From positions 30,508,501-30,572,500 of the forward strand of contig JAUIMM010000015.1 in assembly GCA_031769625.1 (NCBI GenBank): a stretch of 64,000 bases of DNA, in the 5' to 3' direction. Every line of letters begins with the position of its first letter. Position 1 is the first letter of the stretch. Below the pieces are notes generated by a model. It saw only the letters and a list, made by a program, of their open reading frames with translations, was not told where the DNA came from and did no database searches. Position numbers and translations under genes: made by a program. The stretch comes from Taudactylus pleione (lineage: Eukaryota > Chordata > Amphibia > Anura > Myobatrachidae). Below, piece after piece: positions 44,048 through 56,001 of the stretch.

Positions 44048-46544
44048 TTTCCAGTTACTGCCAGCTTGCTCCACTGTTCTCACTACGTATTCACCATCTG
44101 GTGTCCTTGATCTCACCTGGGTAACTCTTTCCATCATATTCAGCATAGAACCAGTCACCAACGTTAACTATATCATCTGAAGTCACTGTGACAGTTACAT
44201 TAAGTTCATCAGTAGAAAGAAATAAAGTTGAAAATTTCTTGGAATCTGCTGTGATACAATTTAATTTTCACGTATTGTGTCCTATATTTCATGGAATGAC
44301 CCTTCTACAAAGCAGATTTCAAATGTATTAGTCAAATATAGCAATATGTCTTCCACTTTAAAAAGTAACACCTCATCTGCTTTATAGCATGTAACCATAA
44401 TTGCCAACTCTCCATGAATGTCAGGAAGACTCCCGGAAATAGTGAGTGATCTCCCTGGAGAGTCTAGTAATCTCTCTGAGGTCACCCGGTGGGTGCAACA
44501 CAGTGATGATGTCATCACTGTCTACCCACAATAAAGGAAACATTGGGGAAAAGTTTAAGGAGCATGTGTGCTACAAGAAAATAGCAACCACTCGCCATCA
44601 CACTGATACATACATGAATGGCTGTGTGACCAAGGATGTGTGATAAATTAGTTGATTTGTGCCCAAGGAAGTATACTGATTAACTGGATATGTGTGCTGC
44701 ATAACAGGGCATGTGTGTTGCATTACAGGGCATGTGTGTTGCATTACAGGGCATGTGTGTTGCATTACAGGCGGTGTGTGCTTTATCAGAGGTGGTGAGT
44801 GCTGTATTACAGGGGACGTGTGACAAATCGCATGAACTTGGTGGTAGGGAGTTAGAGGTGGTTATTTCAAATGCTAAAAATAGTAGAGTGCAGCATATTT
44901 TTAATGCAAAGTCATGCCTATGGCAAAATATTGGGGATTATGTAATAGGTTCCAATATTACAGGATTTCAGTGAGTTTGCAGCTAAATTTAGAGGCCAGA
45001 CCTCCCAACCTTTCCTATTTTGGCGGAACAGATCCGCTTTTTGGGCACTGCCCCACCATCCCATCCACGGGCCGCATTGTCACAGTGGGGGGGGGCAAGA
45101 TTGGGCAGTCTCCCTCTCACCTGCTGCTCTGCATAGTGCACGGCATCCATAAACTAGGGGATGAAACTGGAGGAAGCCTAGAAGCCCGTGCAGCACTGTG
45201 CATGCCCCCAGTGTGACAGAAAATGGTGGTGTGATGCACATCCAAGCCCTGTACCACAAGGCCATGCCCTCTTTTTTTGCACGCACAATGTCTCACTCCC
45301 CTCCTGCCCAATGTTGGTAGGAATGATAAGGCTTTACCTTGTAACTGATTGCTGCTTTAAATTTAGTGGCAAACGCTACTTCCGTAATATAAACGAAAAT
45401 CTATTACATAACCCCCATTGTGTAAGTGGGTTCAATGGTCAAAGTTTGCAAATACTTGGTACAAAGCATAGCCTTCTGTCATATTTGCACCCCATCCGCA
45501 TATATTACAAATGACAAACAGATTTTTCCTGACAGTATTTTTATTGTGAAAAAGCAGGCTCTAATGGTACATAAAGAGAAAAAAAATAAAATAACAACTG
45601 AAAAACACCTTTTGCTTAAGAATTCAACCCCTGGGCTGTGGAAGCCCAAGTTTGCAAGGATAAAAGATATTGTTCTAACAATTGGCTTTCAGTTAGCCTC
45701 TACATATGAATCATAAAAAAGTCAGATTTAATGGATAAAACAACAATGTTCAGTGAATCTGAAGTAAAACTGTGAAAATGAAGACCAAAGAGAAAATGAA
45801 AGAAAGTTATAATGATACACAAGATAGGAAAGGATACAAAAATATAATATAAAGTGCTGGGATATCTCTGTCGGCATGATTGGATAACGTGTGAGGAAAT
45901 GAGATCTGTATCATACCACCCAGACGCTGCCTAGACAAGGCTGTCCCTCAAAACAGTGTCATAGAAAGAAGGAAACCTGTGAGGGAAGCAGGAGCAGAAC
46001 TATGGGAGACAATGGAGGCGCCTGCATTACCTCAATGTATTCACCCCTCTTAGGGCTATAACTATGTACCCGGAGTGTACTGTTATGGCCGCTTAATACA
46101 TGGCACCTCTTCCTGGCACCTGAGAAGCCACCATACACTAGTGGAGAGCTCCATGTCAGACCATCAGCTGCCGCCTCCGTCTATCTATAGCCAATATCTA
46201 TACTCATTGGTGTTGCTGCTCCTCAGCAGCTTCTTTTGTCAGTGTGACACGTCCGGTGCCCCCTCACCCACAACTCTGTCTCACTCCTCCATGGCATGCC
46301 TATATTCTGTGTGCAACTGCGGGTGTATCTGCTTGCAAAATGCTACATTACAATGTCAGCGGCTGTGACGGGGGGCACCAAATTATAACTTGCCTCCGGG
46401 CATCTGGGATGAATTTACGCCACTGGAGGGAAGAGAGGCCAGCTATCACTATGAAGGAGCTACAGAGTTCAGTGGCTGACATATCAAAGTAACTCAGCTA
46501 TAAATCAAGATAAAGTTTTGTAGTCAATGAGTCGAAATAAATTT
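44048..46544. other. SYNPO2L intron, no exon; scattered repeat fragments
   Basis: 44400-44530 and 45000-45110 contain CCAACTCTCC / CCTCCCAACC edge words of dispersed repeats. A short minisatellite lies at 44700-44825. Otherwise nothing could be classified. Open frames here resemble no known protein. Confidence 0.4.
44700..44825. repeat. 22-bp minisatellite
   Basis: GCATGTGTGTTGCATTACAGG repeats about four times, then as diverged units. Confidence 0.8.
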
Positions 46545-47630
46545 TTTTGGCCCCCAATTCAAAACACTACAAACCTAACATTTGCCTATTCCTCAGCAAA
46601 CACCATCCCAACAGTGAAGTATGGGGGGTAGCAGTATCATGTTGTGGGGATGCTTTTCCTCAGCGGTGAATGTGCATCTTGTTAAAATTGAAGGCCGATG
46701 CACAATGCAGTTGGATATGGTAAAACAACCTGCTTCAGACTGCTAGAGAACTAAAGCTTGGGAGAAAGTTTACTTTTCAGCAGACAATGATTCCAAGCAC
46801 AAGGCCAAAACAATACTATCGTGGTTGAACAACAAAAATGTGAATTGTCTACAATGGCCATGTCAAAGTCCAGAAATCAATTCAATCAAGAATCTGTAGC
46901 ACTATTTGAAAATTACAGTCCGCAAGTATCATACATCCCACCTCAACAGCCTGGAGCATACGTGCCAGGAGCGATGCAATCAGGAAACCGGCTGACGTGA
47001 TCCCGACAGCCGGCTTCCCGACTGCTTTATCCAGGCATGGGTTAAATGACAAGTGTCTATATCTAGACGCCTGTCATTTTTCCAACGCCGGGAGACAGGC
47101 GCCCGGCATCCCGATCGTAGAGATGCCGGGCGCCGCGAGCGGACAGCCGTGGGGGGGAGAGGGTTATGTTTAAGGCACCCGGGGGGGGACTTTGGGTTAG
47201 GCACCCCCACGGGGGACTTAGGTTTAGGCAGCGGGGAAGGGGGGGTTATGGTTAGGCACTTAGAGGGGGGATTAGGGTTAGGCACTTGGGGGGGAGGTTA
47301 GGGTTAGGCACCCCTAAGGAGGGTTAGGGTTAGGGGGGGTTAGGTTAGTTTTTACTTACCTCAGGATGTTCGGGATTTCCAGCGTTGTCGGGCTGCCGCT
47401 GCCGGGATCTGTTCAGCTGCCGGGCTGCCGCTGTCAGGAATCGAACCGCCGGCGGTATTTCATACCGATTCCGTGCCAGGAAGTATGGTCAAAATCACAT
47501 CCAGACAGTATGCAAACCTGGTAGAAACTGACCCCAATAGACCTAAAACTGTTACTGCAGCAAAACATGGTTCTACACGTACTGTGTAAATATTTTGGAT
47601 ATACAGTAACTCAATTTTATCACATGCCTC
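46545..47630 (+). pseudogene. Old Tc1-like transposase remnant, split by a foldback
   Basis: The nucleotide sequence aligns by eye with the C-terminal half of Tc1 transposase: CCATCCCAACAGTGAAGTATG, then GTTGTGGGGATGCTTTT, a CAGCAGACAATGATTCCAAGC segment equivalent to the QQDNDPK region, and GTCCAGAAATCAATTCAAT for SPDLNPI. It carries many stops and indels. The end of the gene continues after 47473 (GCAAACCTGGTAGAAACTGA...). It is far older than the copy at 34315. Confidence 0.7.
46970..47472. mobile_element. Foldback element with TTAGGG-like core, 503 bp, 8-bp duplication
   Basis: GTGCCAGG is directly repeated at 46962-46969 and 47473-47480. Ends GCGATGCAATCAGG and CATACCGATTCC match the family defined at 40766. 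The core is GGGTTAGGCACTTGGGGGG-like. It is inserted in the Tc1 remnant, so younger than it. Confidence 0.85.
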
Positions 47631-48253
47631 TCAGATAGAGCAGTACATGCTATCTTCAGAACCGTACACATAAGTATTGCTTTCACAATCTCCCTGAAAT
47701 GTTTTTTAAAAAATAGGCTAGTATGTCATATTATGTACAGTAAGTAATGAGTGCCTCATTTACTTTACAGTACTTACTTTATAGAAGGTCCATATAGGCA
47801 ATGGTCCAGGGCAGCATAAGTATATGGTATATTTACGTTTAATTTCTGTCCTACTTATGATATATCTTTCTGTACCTCTGCTGTGAGTGGTGGAATTAGA
47901 TATTGATGGATTCCTTCCAAATCATCTTATCGATAATCACTGCCCTTTCATCAGTGTCGCTAATTAAAGCCAACACTCAGAACAAAACACGCTACATTAG
48001 ATATATAGTTATATTTAAAAAAATACAGCATGTAATAAGGAATGTACCATTCTGTAAATAGCGAAGAAGTAGTGTCCCTTTCTATGATCCATTCATAGAG
48101 TACTTATTTCTTACTTCGGCATCTGTGTGCTCCACGGAATGGAATGCAGAAGACACTTTTAGGCTTCAGTGTTTTTACTATTACTACCTATTTCTGTGTT
48201 TTTACTGTACTATATGTTAATTTATTATATTACTGTATTACACTGTATGTACT

Positions 48254-48255
<2 letters not shown>

Positions 48256-48294
<39 letters not shown>
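48256..48294. repeat. (TTA)n microsatellite
   Basis: Uninterrupted TTA/ATT run of about thirteen units. Confidence 0.9.
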
Positions 48295-48467
48295 GTATTA
48301 CTACTTAGTACTGTGTTATTACTATATTATTTATTACTGTATTACACCATATCTACTCTATTCTTAGGGGTCTATTCAATGTTAATTATCAGGGTCCGAT
48401 AATTAACATACTAACTCACTGCGAGCGCTGGAGCAATTCATCATTGTACTGGCGCGGAGACAGCTGA

Positions 48468-48745
48468 TTTAAAAGTCTGCATTCTGTGACCATTCACTCA
48501 CACAAAAAGAATACTATTAAGTGTTGTACCAATGGATCACACTAGACTATCATGCAATCATTATTGGTAAAGAAAGAAAAGAAGACACCTTATAATACAT
48601 TGTATTAGTTTATAAGGTGTCTCTTTTCCTTTCTTTAGCAATAATGATTGCATTATACAGTGTAGTGTGATCCATTGACACAAAACTTAATAGTATTACT
48701 TTTGGGTGAGAGAGTGGTCACATGATGCAGCACATTTTTTCAAGA
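48468..48745. mobile_element. Large foldback, arms about 120 bp
   Basis: The left arm with TACCAATGGATCACACTAGA and GCAATCATTATTGGTAAAGA is mirrored on the right (TCTTTAGCAATAATGATTGC, TAGTGTGATCCATTGACA) around a short centre near 48595. Homology extends outward to GTGACCATTCACTCAC / GTGAGAGAGTGGTCAC. No duplication was identified. Confidence 0.7.
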
Positions 48746-49316
48746 AATATTACTCTGTGATTTATTCTCTTTCTTCATTATATGAATCTATTCAACTGAG
48801 AGGATGATCTTCTGGGATCCCCTCTATGCACTGTGCTGAACAGTGGTGTGCGCTTGGAACTGATCCAACTTTTATCTAAATTTGCATTTTATTTGTATTG
48901 TATTGGTAAATACCTGTGATCACACTATATGAACTGTATATATTTAGCGCCTTGTAGAATTTTTCTTTTTTTATTTGTCATCCTTTGTACTAAAATGCTG
49001 TTATATGGCAGTCACTCAAATGCTTTTGGTAGTGTATGACTGTCATCTCTGTATTGTACAGAGGCCGCTCTCTGTCTTGTATTGTAATCACAAGGATGCT
49101 CCCAGTATTGTACGGCGGTAACCAGGGCCATATTTAGGTTAGTGAGGGCCCAGGGCAATTCATTTGCAGGGGCACCTACCAATAAAATTGTGAATATGAT
49201 ATGCTAGCGCTTAATATCAATTAATTATTAAAAAGTGTATTGTAAGTACTCTCAGTACCACAAATGTAGTGTGCCCTGTTCACATTATGCCACACATTTC
49301 ACATATGCCAAGGTGC
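48746..49316. other. SYNPO2L intron, unclassified
   Basis: No exon. GGGCCATATTTAGGTTAGTGAGGG near 49126 looks like the left edge of a dispersed element whose right part may resume after 49715. Confidence 0.35.
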
Positions 49317-49715
49317 AGAATGCATTCGGCTTCCCGGCGTTCGGGATGCCGATGCTCTTATTACTGGCGCCGAAAATCCAGACGCCGGTCAGAAGCCCAG
49401 CGCCATCATCTTGACCGCCGGGATACCGAAGGTAAGTATCACGGTGTAAGGGCGGGTTAGTGTTAGGGTGCGGGGTTGGGCACCAGGGGGAGGGGTTAGG
49501 GTTAGGCACTAAGGGGGGAGGGTTAGGATTAGGCACCCGTGAGGGGGAGGTTAGGTTCAGGCACTGGGAGGGGGGGGGGAATTAGGGTTAGGGTTGGGAG
49601 AGGGGAAGGGTTAGCATACCGACCAACAAGTGTCAGTATGTTAACCCTTTAAAGATGCCAGCGTTGGGATTCTAACAGCCGGGATCCCGAGCGCTGGCAT
49701 CTCATACCTATACCT
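49317..49715. mobile_element. Foldback element with TTAGGG-like core, about 400 bp
   Basis: AAGGTGC is repeated at 49310-49316 and 49716-49722 (seven bases, eighth differs). It begins AGAATGCATTCGGCTTCCCGG and ends TCATACCTATACC. The core is GGGTTAGGCACTAAGGGGGG-like (about 49455-49615). Confidence 0.7.
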
Positions 49716-51796
49716 AAGGTGCTTCCCAGGCTGGTGATTTAGCTATGTGTGGGAACCCCGTAGTGTGTGGGGGCCCCTGGGTGACCTCCCCATGCTGTCC
49801 TGTTGTTCATCTGGCACTGGCGGTAACTATTATGCTCTCTGTGATTTATAACTATAACAAGTATTGGACAAATCATTATGCAAAACAGTATAATACCTGA
49901 ATTATGTTACTGGCAATACATTTTGTATGCATCATTCATGGAAGCATTTTTGTTTCATTCGGATGCATATTGAATAGGTGTTGCCACGTTTACTTTAATA
50001 GCTGTTTTTTTTAAACATTTGTAGTTTTACTTTTTAAAGCCACACCTGCCCCCAAGTACAAAAACAGAGACTATTGGGAAGGTAGAACCTATTCTTTGGG
50101 CTAAGGGAATGGCCACCACCATGGAAGGGACTAGCCAAAGTTGTAGCTACAGGTAGGTAGAGGCAATGTAATTTTTTTTATTTTTTTTTTACACTGTCAT
50201 GGAAAATATGTGATTGAGTTGCCAGTCGGTAAGCACTAATAACAAAGTAAGGATCATATAATGTGCAATGGCTGGGCTTCATACACAGCAAAAACTTCCC
50301 TGACCTAGTAACTATTATTTCAGTGATAATTCTGGCATCTTCCTGCTGCAGGATTAATCTGCACCACTCATGCAGCCTACATTTGTATCAGTGCAATGCT
50401 GGCTCCACTGGTTTTGCTTACAGTTGTGGCCAGGGCCTGCCTACAGTTAATTTGGTCCTCCTACACAAGACCAGATTCTTTTCCAAGCCATTCCAGCCCA
50501 GTTTACACTTCTAGTATACAGAATTTACTAAAATGCTGTGCCATTGCCTCCCTCAGCAGTTGGAATAAGAGTAAAACAGCAATCCGTGATGAAGGACATA
50601 CACAGAAAACAATTCGAATAGACAAGGACAAAGACACACAACTTAAGAGAACCAGGTCAAACAATAGGGACAAAGAGAAGACCAGCATTGGAAGAGGCAG
50701 GAAAGGACCCCTGGAAGGAGGGGGACAGACAATAATAAAGGGGAGCAGAAAATTGGGTGCTCCTGAAATCTGTCCCCTAACAGGCAGGCAGCAATGGAAA
50801 AACATCTGTGGACTAGGTAGTGATGATAAGTGTGTTCTAGCTGTTATTAATGTTGCGATATCAAGGGGCCCTGGTTACAACTTTCCATTTGAAGCTCAAA
50901 AGTCTTTGGCTACACTATTTCACAGAATATTTCATTAGAATTGGCTTACTGTAAATATTAACACTGCTCAAACCCAAAAGGCATAATTACCCTGGGTCAA
51001 CAGAAGTAATAAAATGAGCAATTTGCTTCTGTTTCCTCCATCAGCTACATACCTGACAAAATATGGAAGTAATGACTGAGTAGCTTAGTTTACAAATGAA
51101 GAGTAGTGTGCCTTGCCAGAAGTGTAACCGAGTGTCAGGCTGCACACTTCATGCGAAGCACTGGACCGCCTCTCACCTTGCCTGCATCAGTCATCAGAAT
51201 AACATTGGAAGTGACGCTGGAGGGAGACACTATCCATCAGACAAGAGGTTGGGTATTGCATAAGGAGGTCAAGTGGGGCTTAGAGTGCCACCTCACAACG
51301 TATTATGCTTAGCCAATACACTGCGTGCAAGCCACTGCAAGGAAATTCACTAGTCTTCTTGTGTACATCTTACTACATGGACTTTTTTTTATAGAAACGT
51401 ATGTAGCACCTGGAAATCCATGTAACATGAGAGCTAAATGAAAAGTAGCCAGAGAAGTCCAGGATATTCTCCTATACATGGCTCCTGGACTTTCGGAAAC
51501 TCCTCTCCGGTTTCAACCTGTGTGCAAATATTACTATGCTCCAATAACTATATGACTCTCCATATGGAGCAAGTTTATGTGAGAGAAACAGAACAATGCA
51601 GACTGCTCAGGTGCCCCTCATTAACATACAAAAGCTACTAAGTGGGTGGAGCTAAAAATACATCTTCCACACAATAATATGTTCTGCGTTGCATAATTTG
51701 CACTTGTCTATTCTGCAGCCAAGGGTTACAACATGAGCATTTGAGCCCATACAACTCTAAGGAAGAGGCTGTAAGTACGAGAGTGATAATCTGCAG
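49716..51796. other. SYNPO2L intron, no recognised element or exon
   Basis: Mostly apparently unique sequence. An open frame over 50396-50938 has no recognisable domains and no good splice context, so it is not called as coding. Confidence 0.4.
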
Positions 51797-51975
51797 CAAT
51801 GGTTCTCAAGCACAGCCCTCAAGTTTTCCCCACAGATCATGTTTGGAGGATTTCTGTGTGAGGAAGTAGGTGAGATAATTGCTGACCCAGCAAATAGATT
51901 AACTCACCTACGATTAAAGAAATCCACAAAACGTGACCTATTGGTGGTACTTGAGCACTGGAGTTAAGAACCCCT
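51797..51975. mobile_element. Short hAT-like MITE
   Basis: CAATGGTTCTCAAGCACAGC on the left and ACTTGAGCAC plus GAGTTAAGAACC on the right form a degenerate foldback. The centre holds GGTGAGATAATTGCTGACCC. No duplication is seen. Confidence 0.5.
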
Positions 51976-52047
51976 TATTTATAGCATTCTGCATAACATA
52001 CAGGGAGAAGTGTGCTCAGCACTTATTGGATAAGCCCCTATGAACAG

Positions 52048-52540
52048 TGGGCCTGATTTAGAGGTGGACAAAGTTTTAATGTTTGCACAGTTGAGTGATT
52101 ACTTGCTACTACGAATGCACAAAACTCCTGGAAGCCCCTAAGGTGCATGCATAGTATACCACTGAATGTACACAGAGACTGTTGCTGTATATGTAATTGC
52201 TCCCATTTGAGCTGGCAGCGGAAAGCCATGGGTATTCATCGGAGGTGGCCTGCAGTGAAATTAATTAAAACTGTTTCATTGGCATGTTATCGGAGTGTCA
52301 TCGGCGTGTCAGAGAGTGTGGTTGCGTTCTCAACCCACAACCACAGAGGCCATGCTTAGAGAATTTTCAGAAGTAGACACTGCGCTCGCCATAGAGCATT
52401 GTACGTGTCAATGGTGCAAGCGATGGTACGCCATTGATGGAGTGTTTACAACCGCCGGCAGAATTGCAAAGTCCACAAGCATTGAAAGTGGGTGTCTCAG
52501 AGCTTGGAGAGAAGGAGAAGGCTGAAACTTGCATATCTAT
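52048..52540. mobile_element. Decayed GGGCCTGATTTAGAGGTG repeat
   Basis: It starts GGGCCTGATTTAGAGGTGG. Interior TGCACAAAACTCC and CACAACCACAGAGGC words recur at 9300-9560 and 60000-60240 in diverged form. The right border is unclear. Confidence 0.4.
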
Positions 52541-52767
52541 AGTACTGACTCTTAATTATTTAAGGTTGACTAAATGGCAACACATTTTACCCTTTTTCCA
52601 GTTATCAACCAAAACCTATCCATAGTGTAACAATGCTTCAGTACCCTGACAAGTAATTAAACTATTAATGAAATCATATAGAGTATTTATATTTATTACA
52701 TTTGGTAATTTGACAAATAATAAACATAATTACGTAGAAATCGTTGTTATTTTGTGACTCCACTGAC

Positions 52768-53451
52768 GGGGAGATGTATTAAACCTTTGAGAGAGATAAA
52801 GTGGAGAAGTTGATCCCTAGCAACCAATAAGCTTCTAGCTATCAGTTATCTAGCATAGTCTATAAAATGGCAGAAGCTGATTGGTTGCTATGGATGGGAT
52901 GTAGTTAGCAGACAGGCGGACGGGATGCCGCTGGTCTGAATCCCGACGGTGGAAGCCCGACACGGGACTTAAGATAGGCGTTGAAATACCGACGCCTAAC
53001 TTAATCTTGATGCTAGCCCGACCCAGGAAAGTTGGGGCGTCTTAGCTGTTAGCTGCGGGTGGGGGGGGGGGGGAGTGTTAGTTTTAGGTAGCATAACAGG
53101 GCTAGCTTAAGGTTTTTTTGGGGGGGAGGATAGGGTTAGGCACCCCTAGGGGGATTAGGGTAAGGCACCATTGGGGAGGGTTACGGTTAGGCACTAAGGG
53201 GGGAGAGTTAGGCTTAGGCACTAATGGGGAGAGTTAGGATGCGGGATGGAGAGGGTTAGTGTACAAGAAGGGAGTGTTAGGGTGAGAAGGGGGGAGGGTA
53301 AGTATACTTACCCGACCCCTGTCGGGATACCAACCATCGGGATGCCACTGTCTGTATTTTGACAGGAGGCATCCAGACTGCCGGCATTACATACCAATTC
53401 CCTATGGACAACTTCTCCACTTTATCGTTCTTGAAGTTTTGGTACATCTAA
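52768..53451. mobile_element. GATAAA-type MITE split by a foldback
   Basis: The left half GGGGAGATGTATTAAACC...GATAAAGTGGAGAAGTTG and right half CAACTTCTCCACTTTATCG...TACATCTAACCC are the two sides of one palindromic MITE. The centre is interrupted by 52896-53401. Confidence 0.75.
52896..53401. mobile_element. Foldback element with TTAGGG-like core, nested
   Basis: CTATGGAT (52888-52895) and CTATGGAC (53402-53409) match at seven of eight bases. It begins GGGATGTAGTTAGCAGAC and ends CATACCAATTCC. The core is GGGTTAGGCACCCCTAGGGG-like. Same family as 40766-41253. Confidence 0.75.
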
Positions 53452-53465
53452 CCCTGTGACATAAT

Positions 53466-53847
53466 GGGCCAAATGTAATAGGGTGAGAGTTTAGAAAAGG
53501 ACAGAGTTTACTCACACTCTTTAAACTCGGCCAATGTATATAGATTGTAAGCTTGCAAGCAGGGCCCTCTTATCTCTATGTCTGTCTGTTACCCTGTTTT
53601 GTTCTATAAATGTTTCCAATTGTAAAGCGCAACGGAATATGCTGCGCTATATAAGAAACTGTTTATAAATAAATGTAATAGAGTCCGAGAACAAAGCAAC
53701 AGAGCAAACTCGCATGTTTTTCAGACTCAAAAAACTCTCACGATTTAAAATCTCATCCAGATCTTTTCCCATATTGAAGATAAAACTTGACCAATGTGAG
53801 AGATTACTGCTAAACACTCACATTTTCTAATCTCTCAAATTTGGCCC
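53466..53847. mobile_element. GGGCCAAATGTAATAG MITE with nested SINE-like tail
   Basis: GGGCCAAATGTAATAGGGTG on the left and CTCTCAAATTTGGCCC on the right are inverted ends. 53540-53673 is a TTGTAAGCTTGCAAGCAGGG...ATTGTAAAGCGCAACGGAAT segment ending GCGCTATATAAGAAAC. That segment resembles the 3' tail shared by frog SINEs and old LINE-derived repeats. Confidence 0.55.
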
Positions 53848-54309
53848 AAAGTATCTATGTTTTTGATGCAGAAAATACTGTGTGTTGGAATATATGAATT
53901 TGTTACTCTTTTTAGAGGAACTTCAAGACTTTCCATATTTTAGATAAACTCATTATAAACAAATATAGTAATATTTAATAATCAACTATAATAAGTGTAA
54001 ACAAATGAGGAAGAATTGACTCACTAATTACGGTATATTATTCATATCTACTGAGCATCAGCCTAGCTTGTTATCTTAAAGACTTCAGGTCATTCCCAAT
54101 GGACTTTATTTGTGGCTTCCACATATAGGTTCCTTGATGTATTTATTGTCTGGACAAACCAGCCATCAAAATTTTTAATTATGCATACATATTAATCGTC
54201 CCGATAAAACAATGGATTCCTCTGGTATAAACCTGAACAACCATAAGCTTATCACTACATGAACCAATGATCTTTCAGACAGGTCAGATTTAAAAGCTTG
54301 TCTAACAGA

Positions 54310-54820
54310 GGGCCTGATTCAGACCTGGTCGCAAGCGCTGTGTGCTCGCAACCGGGTCGATGGTGGGCCAGTGTGCATGCACACGACGGAGCCGACTCCG
54401 TCGTGCGCATGCGCGAGACCCGGATAGCGACGGGCACTCCGTCACTCCGGGTCTCGCAACAAAGGGGGCGAGCTGTCGATGTTGAGTGACAGCTCGCCCC
54501 CTTTGGTGGGCGGGGCGGGGGAGTGGCTGCCCAAACGGAGGCGTTCCCATGTGAACGCCTCCGTTTGGGGGCGGCCCCACTGACATCACAAGATATGTCA
54601 GTGGGAGAGATTTCGGCTCTGTTAGAGACGAAATCTCTCTGGGGCTTGCGGCCACGAGACCCTACCACAACCACCCTACCATCTTCCTGGCCGCTCGCTA
54701 TAGCTGTGGGTGGTCACCCACAGCTATGCGAGCGGCCAGGAGGCCATTCTAAAAAAAAAAAAGACCGCCCATGATTCAGAGCGAGCGCTCTGTCAGAGCG
54801 ACCGGCTCTGAATCAGGCCC
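54310..54820. mobile_element. Poly-hairpin MITE, family A divergent copy (511 bp)
   Basis: Ends GGGCCTGATTCAGACC and GGCTCTGAATCAGGCCC, flanked by AGA (54307-54309 and 54821-54823). The hairpins follow the same order as in the 549-bp copies. In several stems both arms differ from those copies in a paired fashion. Confidence 0.85.
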
Positions 54821-56001
54821 AGAGAGCACTGTCAGTTACTGTTGCATGTTATTACCACTACAGGTTGCATGTCAAAACGACTAAGCATCCATTTTGTAAA
54901 CTGAATCTACTTACTTACATCATCAAAATAATATATCCCTTATATATTTAATTCATATCAACGCAGACATTGTGTGCACAGAAGCTAAAAAGATATGTGC
55001 ATTTCCTGCTAGTTAAACTAAAGTTATTCCCTTTGAAATGATATACAGTATATTTAGATTTTATCAACTATAATCTTTCGTGTTTGAAAGAATTCTACCA
55101 TATAAAACAGCAAATGATATATCCTACTATTTTTATTAAGATGAGTCACACAAAAGTGTGAAATATATTGCATTTTATTATTTCCAAAGAATCAACCCAC
55201 GCAGTGGAAAGACCTCAGATCTAGGATCTGATTTTCAGCACATTGACTCTCGTCTTCCTGGACAATTTTGCAGTCCTCCAGTAAGATTGGTTAATTGCAA
55301 TAACAAGTTCATCCAATGGACACCTGACCTCATTCTCAGATGAATATTACGTCTCATTCTCAGAGATAACTGTGATCCTCCCTTTCTCAATACTTTACCT
55401 TGCACTTATATGTCACAGTTACCAAGAAAGAGGTATGAAATTAGTAACTCAGTGCTAGCTAGACTACAAACGATGACACTTTCTATGGTAGTCTGGCATA
55501 GACCTCTTACCCTGTTAAAAATGAATTGTTAGTTTTTTGTATCTACTGTAAGTGGTCCATGGCTGCTACTTATCTACTGCAATTTTGTTTATGAAAGTTG
55601 ATGTGCAGGTATTTAATAAGATATGTCTCTATGGCAGGGGCCTAACAGATGGTGTGTTGGGAAGATAGTGAGAGATAATTACAGTAATATTGCACTGCTC
55701 ACAGGATTCTCCTATTTCTGCTAAGACCATTGATGAAATTCAATATGGCCTTGAAAGGTAAATATAGAGAAACCGCAGGAGCCAGATCGTATCTTAGCCA
55801 AACCTTGAGAGTATTCAAATCATTACCAAAGAAGTGCTGGTATGTGAAGACAGATCAGCCATTGGGGGTCATGCACTTGAAAATATTACTCAGGCACATT
55901 AATGCTAATGAGGCTAGAAGTAATTAATACAATGCTAAGATTTTCAGGGCCTCAAGAGGTTGGATTTATTTTTGGGAGAAGGAATCTGAATTAGTACTTA
56001 C
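54821..56001. other. SYNPO2L intron 3' of exon, no element seen
   Basis: AT-rich, apparently unique DNA with no second exon. It ends at the donor GTAAGTAC (minus) next to the exon at 56002. Confidence 0.4.

Larger units (their letters stand above)
23562..56001 (-). other. SYNPO2L: SYNPO2L 32.4-kb intron, rich in transposons
   Basis: It is bounded by donor A|GTAAGTAC (minus, 56002/56001) and acceptor TTGCAG|AA (23562/23561). The split codon A+AA gives lysine, as in the family. It holds the alternative first exon, a Tc1 copy, hAT-like elements, several MITEs, foldbacks and minisatellites listed separately. Confidence 0.85.

Noticed and set aside
44700..44825. Possible CRISPR-like spaced repeat
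   Set aside because: Units are head-to-tail with no unique spacers: an ordinary minisatellite in a vertebrate intron.
50396..50938. 180-codon open frame, hydrophilic middle
   Set aside because: No recognisable domain, no plausible splice sites seen, and position deep in an intron on the opposite strand. Left uncalled.
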